Origin: Sclerotinia nivalis | Taxonomy: Eukaryota; Ascomycota; Leotiomycetes; Helotiales; Sclerotiniaceae | Assembly: GCA_029531795.1 (NCBI GenBank) | Contig: JAPEIS010000004.1 | Location: forward strand, 1,550,001 to 1,614,000 | DNA length: 64,000 nt | Reading direction: 5' to 3' | In this document: positions 34,713 through 47,620 of the stretch, in pieces | Layout: each line of letters begins with the position of its first letter | Position numbering within the stretch: position 1 is the stretch's first letter | The notes under the pieces: model-generated | The model's input: only the letters and a program-made list of their open reading frames with translations | Databases searched by the model: none | Told to the model about the DNA's origin: nothing | Program-made: the position numbers and the translations under genes

Positions 34713-37252
34713 GGTAATTTCTCGAAGAATTTAGATTTCCGACATGATAATTGTAATTCAATATTATGAAAGGATGAACATGGGAATATACCAGAGTATA
34801 CTCTTGAAAGCAAGAGAATCAGAAAGACCTCACCTCCTTTTTCTTCCGGGTTGTTAACCGAGAAGCAGGATTCTTGGGTGGAAAAAGCAAATAATTGCTA
34901 TTGATTTAATCCTCGTAAAAATTACCAGCCAACTTATTATTCCGTGGGTCTTTTCATACAAATCATGATGAAATCAATAAATGCTTACTATCCTATCAAC
35001 ATTTTAGATTACGTTCTTGCTTCCCGGGCACTTCGATATTATTCCGGTTATAAGTAAGCCCTTTTATTCACCTCTTACCAACGTTCAGATATGAAACTCC
35101 ACATTCATCAATATAACCATATTCCCTGGATTCATGTTCCTTACTTGAGGTTTATAATCTCAGTAGCCCATGCTAAATCTAACAAACCACCTGAAAAAGA
35201 CCAAAATCCTCCTCATGAGTCACAACCAGTCCCTCAGCATTTTTACAAACATCATCATTTCCGCAATATAAACAAGCTCTGAAAAAAAATTAGCCTTTCC
35301 AGACTTTTTAACCTTCCGCGAAGTATCTTCCAAACCGGAAACTCTAACAATAATGAATATAAGCTCCACCAGCCTGCCAATCACGATTCCGATCGAATTC
35401 ACCAGGATTACCCTGATACTGCTGATTTTGACTGCATGAGCTGTGATCCCTTGGCCTCTACCTTTTGGATGATGGCGATTGATGTCGTTTTGTTAACTTT
35501 GAACCATCATAACTATCCGCAGAAGAGGCATAAAGGGATCTCACCACTAATTATCCCGAACTTCTGGGAAACCCACTTATTCATTACTTATGCATTACCT
35601 CTACAGTATACAATTTGAACAAGGTCAGAACTACGCATTTCGCTCATAGATAATATAAATGTTCGGAAGTTCTCCTGCAGGGATTTGTCATATTGCTTTC
35701 AGTGCGTGGAGCTACGAGATGGTTCTGTGGTAATCGGGATAATTTGTTCAGTGTATTTCTTGGTATTAGTATATGTTGTTTTTATGTCGGTGCAAAATTT
35801 GTAGTGGGTGAGCTGATGGAGAGGCAGTGAGCGGAGCCATACTGCCTTTTTATTGTTAAGTTGAAATGCTGTGATGTTATGTAGTATACCCAGTAGCCAA
35901 AAGGACATTCTTAGAGCAAGAAAAGTTGTATGATGAAGAGCTCATTATGACTAGAAGCTTCCAGCATTTGCTTTTGGGCATCTTAATATAAGATCTTAGG
36001 TATTACTACGATGAAGGACCGTAATTGGCAAGGTTGTGCTGTTTGACAACCTTCAAAGCCTTGCTTCCATTCAAATGATAGAAGACTGTAAATAAGCCTC
36101 TTTCTACTATTTCATTGGATTTATTTTGATGTAGAATGTAAAGAAAGAAATGGTGTAAAGGTTAAGTCAGCAACAAACAAAGATATGAAACAGTACAACT
36201 TTCCGAGCCATTTCAGGGTAAGAGACGCCAAAAATGTGTTCAAATCAAGCAATATAGAGGATCAACCTGGCAACCTCCCCATGAATAACCTCTCTAGAAC
36301 CATCTGTCGCTAGATTCGTGACCAGAGGTAAGGCATTGTACTTTATTATTTAGAAATTTTATGATTGTAGGAATTTCCAGCCTTCAGGTCAGCGTGCTAC
36401 TATACGGTAAAAATCGTTGGAGACTATTTGATATTCTATCAGTTTTTGGCTATGTTCTCACTCCGTTGTTATGTCAGAGTCTCCCCCTTTTCCATCACTG
36501 CAACACACGTTCTTCGCGAAATTCCGCACACCAGGTCTGATTTTTAAGGTTTTCGTCTAAGTCCATCAGACGAATTTTTAGTATCTAACTTTATTACCGC
36601 CACAGATGCTTTTCTTAAAAGTCTAAATCATGAAGGTCCTGTTTTGGGCAGAAGTGTTGGTAGTACAACGACGCATACACGTCTCATTAGCGTACTGAGC
36701 TGAGACCACTCTCGCATAGCCTCATATAATATCATGCACGTTACCAAGAAGCTTGCACTTTGCGGATATCAGCAAAAGGTCTGGCTACGCCTGTGACACA
36801 GCGTATAATAAACATTAATATTATGATGTTGTGCTTGAACTCAGCCTGTCTGCAGGTCTTGGTGATATCAGTAGTTATACTCCACTGCATTCCACAAGTC
36901 GGATTCGCTAAGATTGCCTTCAACCACATCAATAATGGTAGTGCTGTATTCTAAAAGTAACACGAAAATCCTGCAGCTTTCCGAAGTTTCAAAATAATCA
37001 TGCGAATTCCTGATTCAGGCTATAAATGAACACAACAGGCCTCTAACTGGAAGTATGCCCTATGTATCATTCCTCACATAAATATTTGAGTTGCTCGAAT
37101 GGTCTTCCGACTAGTAAATACTTAGATTATAAAGTACGGAAGCTTTGAGGACTCGCTTTTGAATATAGTATTTCACAACGGCTTATTCATAGATTTTAAC
37201 TAATAAGCTGTGTTCTATCAAGCTACTGACGTAAATCAGAATAGCAGCACCT
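34713..37252. other. 2.5 kb gene-free AT-rich stretch
   Basis: No gene I can support. Short frames near 35091-35282 and 35436-35618 show His/Pro-rich strings reminiscent of disordered protein but no conserved motif or joined splice model. Confidence 0.4.
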
Positions 37253-39467
37253 ATGCACCGATCTCGGAAATGTCCTGTTTGCTTTGATCTCAACCCCTAC
37301 TCGAGAAGTGTGAGAACAAAATGGCGTCTTTATTTTGATGTTGACTCTGCAGAGGAACGGCATCTCAAACTTAATTCCTCGCAGATAAATTATGGAATCA
37401 AATTATCTTGTCCCAATTGTTGCAAAATCAAAGGAGGCCTTGACATCATGAGCCAAAAGCTGGCAACTTTCGACTCGTCCAAGCAGTTTCAGATTGAGAT
37501 ATACAAACGTCAAGACTGTCCACTACGAGTAGAGATGACTTCATTTGAACAAGAGGGAGGAAATTCAAGTCGCGAACTACCCGGTGTACTGAGATGCTTA
37601 ACAACTTGGAGCGCTCTGATAAGGCTTGCTAAACGGCCAAAGCGACAACTTCGTCCGTTGGTACCACGAGGACCTCTTGAGTTCGAGTTTTATACCTTAC
37701 CAGGTCAGTTCTGGAAAAAAGTTCAAGTCAAGCTGAAATGTACACTAAACACAAAAGATCAAACGCATGTTCCAAACTCAAACTCAACGCCGAATCACTT
37801 TGGTGTAGCGGAAGAAGTTCACCCTCAGATCACAGTCGAAAGTTGCGCAGAGATTATCCAACGATGGGTCAAAGATTGTTGCGAAAACCATGCGATCTGT
37901 TCCTTGCAAGATGACGGTGTACCATTTGTACCAACCCGATTATTGGATTTGAGTGGTGAACAGGGTGAATTGATTCGGCTGGTTGAGACTATGAACTTTG
38001 TTGATGCTACCGAGTCATACGCAACTCTAAGCCATCGTTGGGGGAATGCCCACTTCATTCAAACTAATAGACAAACTCTCCAGAAACATAAGACAGGTAT
38101 TGAAATATGCGATCTACCGAAGACATTTGCCGACGTTGTCACAATACTCCGAACGCTTCGCATTCGCTATGTGTGGATTGACAGTTTATGTATTATCCAG
38201 CGTGATGACGTAGACTGGAAAGAACAAGCGGCTCAGATGGCCAGGATATACTCTAAAGGTTGTCTAAAATATCGCTGCAACAGCGGCGTCGGACAGTACA
38301 GAAGGCTGTCTCAATATTCGGAGCTTGAGGCACGGTATAATATCGGATCTTAGAGCATTACCTATTAATGCGAGCAACGTGTCCCATGAAAGTGGCGTAG
38401 TCTATATCCGGCCTTCATTTCATGCAGTACATCAACGTTTCAACATCCGCAAGAGAAATCGCGAGACTGATCCTGCCGACCACGAAATTACACCCCTACT
38501 GTCAAGAGCGTGTATATTTCAAGAGCGACAGTTGGCGCCACGTACTATTCATTTCCATCCAACAGAACTAATCATGGAATGTAAATTTGGCCTTCGCTGT
38601 GAATGTACCGGCCTTGAAAATATATACAAAACCTCTAGATAAAAGCTAGCCGATATCAGTTCGCTAGATAAGCGTCATATTCTAGATCGGTGGCTTGCTT
38701 TGATCAACGAGTATTCGAAACTACTTATCACATATGATAAGGACAGATTGGTAGCTCTTATTGGAATAGCGAAAATCTTTCAGGACCGCCTTGAATCCCA
38801 TTATCTCGCTGGAATATGGCTAAGTGATCTCGCTAGAAGTCTTCTATCATAAGTTCTATGGAATGTAGCAAGGCCATTGCCACATGAAAATGGCGACAAT
38901 CGAAATATATATCAATGCACCTCCGAGTCGAAATTTGCCCCCAGTTGGTCCTGGGCATCTCTCGTATCAGATCGAAAAGACACCCCAATTAACTTCCTAC
39001 TCCTCTATGAGGATTCTTTTGAGGCGCATGGCCGTTTTGCATACGTTCAGACGAATATTCCCATGTTAGTCATAGATTCTCTGGAGAATCCGGAACCTGA
39101 GTACCTTATTGTTCGAGGATTGACCATCAGCGCTAAACTATTCCACGGCTACCGTAAGCATGATCGCACCTTGAATGATACTACGCTCAAGTTCTCACAA
39201 GTTTATCACACAAATTCTCTTGGCTTTGCTTTGGATTGTACCCTCTCCAAGTCCAGAGCCACAGATGGTGATGAAGTATGTTGCTTACTTGTCGGAACTT
39301 CCAACAAACACGGAATTAGCTTTGGGTCGCGAAATCAATGGTTACACATTCTTGTTTGTAAACTTTACCAGGATTCCGGGGCTTATGAACGCTTGGGGAT
39401 TTGCGCAGCTCAATCAAATAGTAGAGTATTTCGAACGGCGCAGGAAAACACTTTGAAACTTATCTAG
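37253..39467 (+). pseudogene. HET-domain gene broken by a frameshift and two stops
   Basis: The 5' part, 37253 to about 38265, is an intact-looking N-terminal region with two CxxC pairs (CPVCFDLN, CPNCCKIKG) and the HET domain (YATLSHRWGN, IRYVWIDSLCIIQRD, QAAQMARIYS). The frame then jumps by one base near 38260-38275; the next frame begins NIAATAASDSTEGCL, exactly the usual continuation. It reaches in-frame TAA at about 38640 (after IYKTSR) and again at about 38850 (after LARSLLS), with homologous sequence resuming after each. APSWSWASL and a final segment to 39467 complete the family layout. Both stops fit CAA-to-TAA changes. HET proteins trigger incompatibility cell death after non-self contact; this copy should be non-functional beyond the HET core, though a truncated protein of 366 residues is possible. 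Confidence 0.85.
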
Positions 39468-41148
39468 ATATTTTCCAATGCGTTATATAGTCTAAAATGT
39501 AGATACTTAAAACAAGGAAACTAATCAGGTTCTTTTTCATTCTGAAATGTACAGATAGACTCAAATTATCATCTGTTTGATCATTGAGCATCAGTAACAA
39601 AGGCTTAGGTGTGCGAGTGACTAAACTGTACGATATTCTTATAAAGCAGCAGAGAGGAGCTTTGATGTGCGTGAGTCCAATAGTTGTAATGTTTTCATAC
39701 TGAGAAAGAGGATCTGTCTCTTTGTGCTTAAAGCACACTGCAAGCACTAATGCCTCCAATCTTTAACTGGTAATTTCGCTTAAAAACCCCTTTGGCATGA
39801 AATCTCAGGGCAATACCAATGCTGGTCTAATTTGCCTAATGAGGTCATTGTATTCAGAGTGGGATAATAGTGATGGTCTATGAAAGCATTTTTATGATAG
39901 ATGCTAGCACTGAGTAATAGTGAGAACAATGGTGAATTTCCAGAATGATGAATAAGGCATATGCACTGCTGGTAGATTCTCTGCAAACCAATGAGAATCC
40001 CCCCCTGAAAGATCTCGGTTTACATGAGCTTTACCCTGAATTATAAGGGGGAAAAATGTGATGAAATTGTCTACTGCACAGATCTCCAGCTTGTTCGAAG
40101 AATGAAAGTAATTAGTGCCATAAAGTTCCCTTGTTCGTTCTTTAAGACATCTTGTCAATGCTCATCATTGATCTCTGCTGAAGCCATATTTTTAGCTTCT
40201 TTGACCAAGAATTATTCATTGTAGAGTATGGAAGATATAATAATCTAAATAAGTCTCATAAACCATGGTATCAATGCAAAGAGTCCCTCTGGTTCAGCAG
40301 CAAAATCTCAATATCCGATTTGCGTAGCTGGGAAAATAGTCTAATTGCTTTTACACGGAAGGGATGTGTAAAGACAAAAGGATAACTTACCTTTGCGGTC
40401 ACCACTCGACTCATAGGAAGAATTGCCCCGGGGCATGGATGAGGGTTTTAACATTCCGGCGCCCCATCTTCTGTCATCCTAATACCATACAGACAATTCA
40501 GCTCAACGTAAAAATTAATTGTCATCGATGTTGACGGTATGCCTATTTCTTTTCAAAGCTTTTATACTCAAGCCTGGTCCGAAGTCTTAACCTAATTTAT
40601 CCAGGACTTGAATGTGTGCGCGTAAACCGGAAGTCTATCACCATGCCAGAGCTAAGCTGCCAGTAGTGCTCATGAATCATCATGGCGAAGGAGACGCAAG
40701 AAAAGGGTGACGATGAACAGATGAAATGGGGCTGACGGAGGCAAGATAGTATCTAGCAACTTGCCAAGAATTCGTTATCTCAGAAACCAGCTGGTGTTGC
40801 ATGCAAAAGGCTTCCTAGTGTATTAATTCACTTGATGCAGAATTGTGATCAATGCTCCTCAACTACAAGAACTGAGTCACCAACTGCTGCCCTGCTCTCT
40901 AGCTTAAATATCTGATACATTAAAATGCATAAGCATGAGTTGGGTGCATACAAACAATATTAAGATCATATCAAAAAATCAAATCTCAAATCAAAAAAGG
41001 GATTGAACAACAGAGATCTATTTCCGTTGTCCTACGTAAACGTATACTGTAGACTACCTCTCTCCTCTAAAGTATACACAAAATCCCCGTCAAAATTACC
41101 CCAAACCAAGCAAACCCATAGATATCAAAGAATCACCGATTCAAAAAT
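39468..41148. other. 1.7 kb gene-free stretch
   Basis: No supported gene. Short frames on both strands have no recognisable content. Confidence 0.4.
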
Positions 41149-42731
41149 CTAAACCACCAACACTATAGCCATAACACCCAAAGCAACCACCAAACTTCCT
41201 CTAGCACTAACTTTCGAAACTCCAGAATCCGAAAAGGAATAAGCGGTAACGGCACTGGAATCGCTTGTTCCGGTCGGGCTATAGACGCTTGGCATGGCGA
41301 ATGTGAAGGTTTCGGTACTATCAAGAGTAGCAGTGTCGATAAGGATACCAGTACCACTTAAGGATACGCTACTTGGGGTGATAGTTGGGAAAGAGGTAGA
41401 GTTGAAGATGGATGCGGAAGTTGGTTTTGTGAGGAAGGAGGTCGTGGCGTAGGTTGGAGTGAAGATTGTTGGGCTGGTTGTTGTTCCGGGTTGGGTTAGT
41501 GCGCTGGAGGGTTGAGGGGTGCTGATCTCTTCGGTGGCTGGAATAGATTGCATGGGGGTATCGGTTACAGATGTGGTGGATGGTTGAGCGGAAATGGCGG
41601 CATTGGAGGTTACTGCTTTAATTGGGGTTTCTGGACAGGCTGTTTCACCGGATAGGAGGACACCGGAAGCTACACATGCAGCGGAAGATGTACTGGTAGT
41701 CTCACCGGAGAGCGAGACACTAGAAACGGCTGGAGAAATAACTGTAGTAGTTGGTACCGCAGCCTCAGTCTCGCTGGAAACTGCAACGGTAGGGATAACA
41801 GCCGATGGAGCCATGCCGGTAGTCTCACCAGAGAGCGCATCAGTCGAGCTAGCGAGTGTATCGGGGCAAGCTGTTTGGCCAGATAAAAGAACACCACCAG
41901 AAGGTATGCATGCTGCAGAAGATACACTAGCAGAGACACTTGAGCTTGAGCCAAAAGCAATCACAGTGCTTGTTCCTTCGGTAGTCACAGTGCTCCAAGC
42001 GTATACGGTCTCAGATACCTGTGTTGTGTAGGCTTCTGGTATAACGGTAGCTGTTTGAAGAATAACAACAGTACTGCTAGTATTTCCTACAGCTGGGGTT
42101 ATGGCTGAAAGACTTGCAACAAGACTCAATGTTGAAGAAGCGGCAGCAAGTGGACTGCTGACAGCAACTCCTTCAGCAGAAGTCGAGCTAATAATAGGAC
42201 TAGCGGCCGATGTGGTACTTGTAATAGTACTTTGAATAGCTGTCATCGAATTAATATTTACGCTGGATGGCGATGGAGTGGCCTCTCCTTCCGTAGCAGT
42301 GATAGGGCATATAGTAGTTGAAAGAATAACAGTTTCGGTAACAACAGATCCAAGCTCGCCAATTCGTGTGTTTATTCCATAAATGGTTGATGTGGTATGG
42401 GGATATGGAATTGAAGTCGTGGTAAAAACCCCAGCGACCGAAGATACCTCTACCGGGTACGTTGTGGGAATGATGGTGGCGACAGAAGATGTTGAAGTGA
42501 TGTTGCTGATTGTAGAAGACGCATCTACGAAAGATGCTGGGCAAGCGGTCTGGCCAGAAAGGATGACACCAGTTGAAACACATGCTGCGGAGGACGTTGA
42601 TGAGGTACTTTTTATTATCAGTATATTTTACTCCATCCATAATCATCCACTAACGTATATTTGTTTGCCGCGGAAACTTTACCAACGAATGGAAGGGCCA
42701 AAATGGCGATGGAAATGATTCGCTGAATCAT
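41149..42731 (-). CDS. GPI-anchored Ser/Thr-rich mucin-like wall protein
   Basis: Exons 42731-42655 and 42607-41149 (47-nt intron, GTTAGT donor) give 511 residues. An N-terminal signal peptide (MIQRIISIAILALPFVGKVS then AANKY) appears only with exon 1. Most of the protein is Ser/Thr/Ala/Val-rich, the expected substrate for heavy O-mannosylation. Three copies of a Cys module of the form SSAAC-x3-GVxLSGxTACP occur (plus-strand about 42540-42590, 41865-41920 and 41630-41690). The C-terminus has a small-residue omega region followed by a hydrophobic tail (RGSLVVALGVMAIVLVV), a GPI-attachment signal. Predicted location is the plasma membrane or cell wall; function unknown, perhaps surface masking or adhesion. 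Confidence 0.8.
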
Positions 42732-44238
42732 GATTAATGAATTAAATGAAGAAGCAAAATAATGAGTGACTAGACGTAACAACGTCAAGGAAGTGAAAGA
42801 AAGAAAAAAAGATCGACTTTCTCTCAGAAAGAATGATGAGAGTATGTCTTAGCAATAGATGAAAGAATAATGCATTATTGTGGGCGACAACAACCTTTTG
42901 AACAAGGCGTTACGAGTTCCATTTTGCAAAGCCACATCCCATCCAGTCCCTACTTTTTTGATGACTGAGGGGCTCCAAACAACATTTCGAGATGTTGAAG
43001 CCATTCCCCCATATGAGGGCCTGTTCTTAAAGTGGAGATTGCAATGGTCTCTAAGCCCGATGTGATGAATTGAAACAAACCGAAATGACTAGGGCTAAAG
43101 ATTCGAGATGACTTTATCTTTTCATTCCAGGAACCGGTACATATTAAGGGTAAAGTCTCCCCTTCAGAGCATATTTGGGATATGACGCCGGGAGTTCTGG
43201 ATGAATTGGTTACATGGAGATGAAAATTGTTGTGAATATATTGAAAATGTGGAGCTCTATCGACCTTGCCCTGGTATATCCATGTTAAGAGACGTGGTAC
43301 GCGCCTCTGGTATGTCTTGTCGATTGGCCGAATATTTTGAAATATTTTTTTGGCGCTCTGGAGCTCGAATATCTACCGCCCTACAAAGCTCCATTGTTTT
43401 CTCTGGTTTTTGGTGAAGCAATTGAATTGTCTGCGATGCCTGCGCAAGTCATTAGTATTGGTTCATACTGCTCTTGATTTGACGCCCTACCTGCCCTTGT
43501 TCACTGTCAACTCACTTAGGTATGCATGTCATGCCGAAAACCTCTCAGCAACAAACGTATCGTGATTTTTTGATTGGTCACCAGACTTTGTGGAAGACCA
43601 AGATGATCAAGACGTTATGTTACATGAAACTTGGATATCGTGCTCGGTTTTTTGCTGGTCGTGCTGACGCGGTGGGTAAAATTTAAGGGCGTTGGACAGA
43701 ACGTGGGGGTCCCTCCCACACAAGAGCGTAAGGTCCTGGCAATTCCCTTTCCTCTGTTTGTTTCATGACGGTCACGTGATCCGAAGAAAAAACAAATTGA
43801 CTTTCACTCTTGTGAAGGTGTTAAATCTCAATGCTTCATAAGAATTTAGGTATTCTCCTTGGCTGTCAACCAGAAGTCGTAGGCTCTGAAAACCGTCAGA
43901 AAATCTCCGATAGTATACTGACATAGGTCACATGAATATCCAAGGTCTTGCGAATGATGCACGTCACTCTATAAAGAGAGATAGAAGAAACAAAATGAAT
44001 AGCCCGCAATATCTCCCTTGAAAGGAGATATTGGAATGAACGAAGTAAGATTCTGCGACCAGCGTCAGTCACTCTTCCTCCAAACACTCACCGCACAGAC
44101 ACTTTAACGTTACAGTTTCCATCCCAAAGACAGCAATCCAACAAAACCAAACACAAAGCCATCAATCGAAATTATAGCTCCGCAGAAGAATCCTACAGAG
44201 TCAGAACTGCAAGTTATGAACTCACCGAGCATGGCCCT
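42732..44238. other. Intergenic, TCACGTGA box at 43772
   Basis: 1.5 kb upstream of the mucin-like gene. No gene supported; contains a TCACGTGA octamer at 43772-43779. Confidence 0.4.
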
Positions 44239-44595
44239 TCATCCTGTCGCGACGATAGAAATTCTTGTTGCATCTGGTTGCTGGGCATGATAAATGCTTT
44301 GTATTTCTTCATGTGATGACCGCAGATCGCAGTCTCCTCGGCCTTTGAAGGTCTTTCCGGAACCAACGGAGCTGTAAGCAGACGAATTATCCAATGAGGC
44401 AGCTGGTGGAATAGCTCTTCGTCCAACGGGGGCGATATTGGTACCAATTTCTCTATGTATGAATTCTTGTTCTGTCAATTTAAGCATCGTCTCGCTCAGC
44501 ATGCTGATCCACGAAGCTTCAGATATCACTGATACCAATAAACTACATTGCACGTAGCCGCTTTTAATGGTCCTTTGGAAATCAGTATGCCCCAT
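44239..44595 (-). CDS. Possible orphan small protein or exon
   Basis: A 118-codon frame starting MGHTDFQRTIKSGY with no recognised motif. An overlapping second frame is also open at its 3' end, and no clear splice partner exists. It could be part of an unresolved gene or chance. Listed only because nothing else explains the stretch. Confidence 0.2.
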   Translation of the reverse strand: MGHTDFQRTIKSGYVQCSLLVSVISEASWISMLSETMLKLTEQEFIHREIGTNIAPVGRRAIPPAASLDNSSAYSSVGSGKTFKGRGDCDLRSSHEEIQSIYHAQQPDATRISIVATG

Positions 44596-44611
44596 CTCAT
44601 TAAAAGACTCG

Positions 44612-45460
44612 AGCAGAATGCGGGGGATATGGCCAAGAGTGAGTGAGTGTGTTCATGTCTTTCATGAGCTCATGGATGCTAGCTTGAGTCTAAGCGACCG
44701 AGTCAATAATGATGAAGTTCACAATGGGAAGCATATGAGAATGAAGCATCAAACATCTGGTACACGAAATGCCCAGAATACAGGCACAGACAAGTTCGAA
44801 GGACTTTTGTCTTGGCCTAGGACCTCTACTCAGATAGAACAATCAAACATCAGGCACATTGATGGGGTCAAGACTATTGTCCTGAAGAAATACATCGGAT
44901 TGGCAATTTAAAATGGACACGGTGCTATAGCAGAGATCGTTCCAAACCAACACATGGGTAGCAATCAGAATCCGGGAAGTTGTCAAGAAGGGGGCCAGAC
45001 AATCATAGATATGCTCATTCTAGCCGGAGCAATTTACCCCTAGGGAGGAACCATTTGATATATTATTAGAAATGGGCTATTTAACTTTCCATCAGTACGT
45101 ACTCGAGATTATGGCTTCATATTGTATGAATGCCTTGTGCATTACTATCTGTCTGACCCAGCAACAACGTTAAGTTTCTTCGTGACTAGGTTTTTATTAT
45201 CCATCATTAGCAAATTCATGACAAAGCATCACCCATGATTGAAAAGTCTCATATACCACCATTAACGACCACTAGCCAATAATTTGTCTTTTCAGTTGGA
45301 TGTAGATGATGCTCTACTGGTCAGTGTTGTAGATTAGAGGTTATTAGTAATACTATTTTTAACCTCGTTTACAATATTATTGTTTCAACGAAAAAAGAAA
45401 TATTAAATTATTTTTTAGCATCTTCTTTCCTCCTTTGCAGGATATCATCGTATTATCCAA
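44612..45460. other. Intergenic
   Basis: 850 bp AT-rich DNA without a supported gene. Confidence 0.4.
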
Positions 45461-45900
45461 GTATCACGGGATAGTATGATTACAGAGCACTTTCAGGGAT
45501 CGGGGAATAGATGGTATACATGATTGGTAAAATAAAGTAGAATTGAATGATTTGCCCTCGACCATATAGATCGAGGGTGGTATATATAGACTAAATGGGT
45601 AGTTATTTAGCCGAGGAGTGTTTTGATTAAGTTAAGTTTTGAGTAGTAGTAATATATCAATATCTCCTAATCAATTATAAGGATCGATAAGGTCTAGAAG
45701 AGCCTTTAAACTAATGGAGAAGTGAGTGTATGGTAGCCGGCAGGCTATTAGGCATCACGTGGTTCTCCGTGACACTAAGGCTCCCTCCTATACCGTGATA
45801 GAGGGCAAGTTATTCAATTCTATATACTCTATCAATCATATATATCACCTATTCCCCGATCCCTAAAAGTGCTCTATATTTATAATATCCCGTGATATTA
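45461..45900. mobile_element. Short inverted-repeat (MITE-like) element
   Basis: Roughly 100-bp arms in inverted orientation: 45462-45560 and the reverse complement of 45800-45899. Both arms contain TATCACGGGATA, AGAGCACTTT, AGGGATCGGGGAATAG and TAGAATTGAAT in the same order. Most differences are C/T or G/A, as RIP would produce. The 240-bp core has no coding capacity. It may be a non-autonomous DNA transposon or two facing LTR fragments. Confidence 0.65.
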
Positions 45901-46170
45901 AGAATTCAATAAAATCTAGAATCATCCTTACAAGATTGAAACTAATTAAAAGAATAATTTTAAATATAATCATTTTATAATAAATAAATACAAGATCCTA
46001 AAACTAATACTCATTAAAAAAACCAATCTGACATTCAAAGAGAGGATATATTAGGGAATGAAAGCTAGTTATAGATCTACCTGGGTTTTATCTCGGGACA
46101 ATTTCTTTTCCATCTGCTCTACTCACTACCATAGAACTTATTTATATAAAGAAGTTTCCAATTTAGCTCC

Positions 46171-47317
46171 TCAATCAGACTCGGTCTCTTCTTCCTCTTC
46201 TTCTTCCTCTTCTTCCCCCTCGTCCTCCTCCTCCCCCTCAATGTCTGCATCATTTTCATTTACACTACACTTAGCATCACCAGCCATAGATATTCTCTTC
46301 CAAGCTGCTACATCGTCAGGGCAAATAGCCTTACAAAGCTGTCTCAAGTCCTCGAGGACCCTTTAACCAGATCAGTTTGCTGCGGGTTCTATGGTGGTTG
46401 GATGTAACTAACAATTCACGATAATTACTCCCCGGAATGAGTACTCCCGCTGTGACATTGAATCGCAGAGAATAAAGCAGATTGCGGAGATCCCAATCTT
46501 CCTCTATATTTTGCGGAACAAGAATCAGTAATGGGTCATTTCTTAAGGATGGGAAGAGACGGATAGAAGAAATAGACTAACCGGGCTCCGACGCAGGGAA
46601 GTTGCGCTTATATGAACGGATGTACATCCGACTACTCAACCGATGCCTCGGTGATCTCCAATTCCCAAGTTCATATTCATTGTGCGCATAGAACGCACTT
46701 CCGTCATACACGAATGGCTCTCCACTTTCCATATCTGTGGCAGTATTCCCATCCCAGATATTACCGTGAACGAGGCAAGGTTTGATAGTCCTTCCTTCTG
46801 ATTGTAAAGGACGTAGTAAACGCAGGATGCATTTGTCTAGGACGAGGGTAGAAAGGTATTCGAACTCCGGCCAGTGCCCATGCTTTTTTATATCCGACTC
46901 GAACACATATTTTAGTTGCGCATGGTATAATTCCTCCCAATTACCGGACCATAGGTTTGTGAATTGAGGCGCCTTGCCATGAAGTTGGGCGAGACAGCGT
47001 ATATTGCCGCATCGGATTCATATTGGCCTTGGCTCATCAAGCGATCGCTTTCGCCAGTTGTCACCTTCAAGAAGTAATTAATGCTCTTGCCATCTGGAAG
47101 CTGGCACACTAATAGTGCTGGTCGGGCCCATACAAATACTCCACATGCGTACACTGCTAGTACTTTTGTGCCAGGTACAGGCAAAGCTACAATTTCCAGT
47201 CAAATTAGTTACTTGTACTTTCGATACCTTTGGAAAGTTAGGCACTGTACCAGCAATCACGGCTTGATCCAACTCGAAATTACCGCTAGCTTTGCTTGAT
47301 ATTAGTGAGTCTGTCAT
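46171..47317 (-). pseudogene. Fructosamine-3-kinase-like gene with internal break
   Basis: Ketosamine-3-kinase family, which phosphorylates glycated amines for deglycation. Exons at both ends join well: 47317-47251, then 47186 downward; and 46582 upward, 46503-46413, 46360-46171. N-lobe text after splicing includes ELDQAVIAALPVPGTKV and INYFLKVTTGE (the Lys-bearing strand). The C-lobe has CLVHGNIWDGN, the catalytic HGDxWxxN-type loop with Asn in place of the usual Asp, then YDGSAFYAHNEYELGNW where the metal-binding Asp is kept. Between IYAV and AQLHGKAP (about 46985-47000) the frame shifts and about 30-50 residues of the family's hinge region are missing. The tail is a run of Glu. With the HGN substitution and the deletion, activity is unlikely. 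Confidence 0.65.
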
Positions 47318-47620
47318 GGTTTCCTTTATTGGCGCGAATTAGAACTCGAGGGTATGAATTAGAATTCGTGAAGTGAAAAATAATCAGTTATATATCTACA
47401 AATACACTAGTAGCCTAGTGCCGTGTACATACGACAGATATTCAATCAAATTAAGTTCGCAAGTATCTCACAAGATCTTGAATTAGTTCCTTATGCCTAT
47501 GTGAAAACTGAGAATTTCGGTACTCAAAGACGTCCTGATGGAAAAGTGAGTCAAGTCTTGTGTGGGGAACTACGTGTATTCTAATGCAGTCTAGCCCCTC
47601 ATTGATATTCCACTTTCTAG

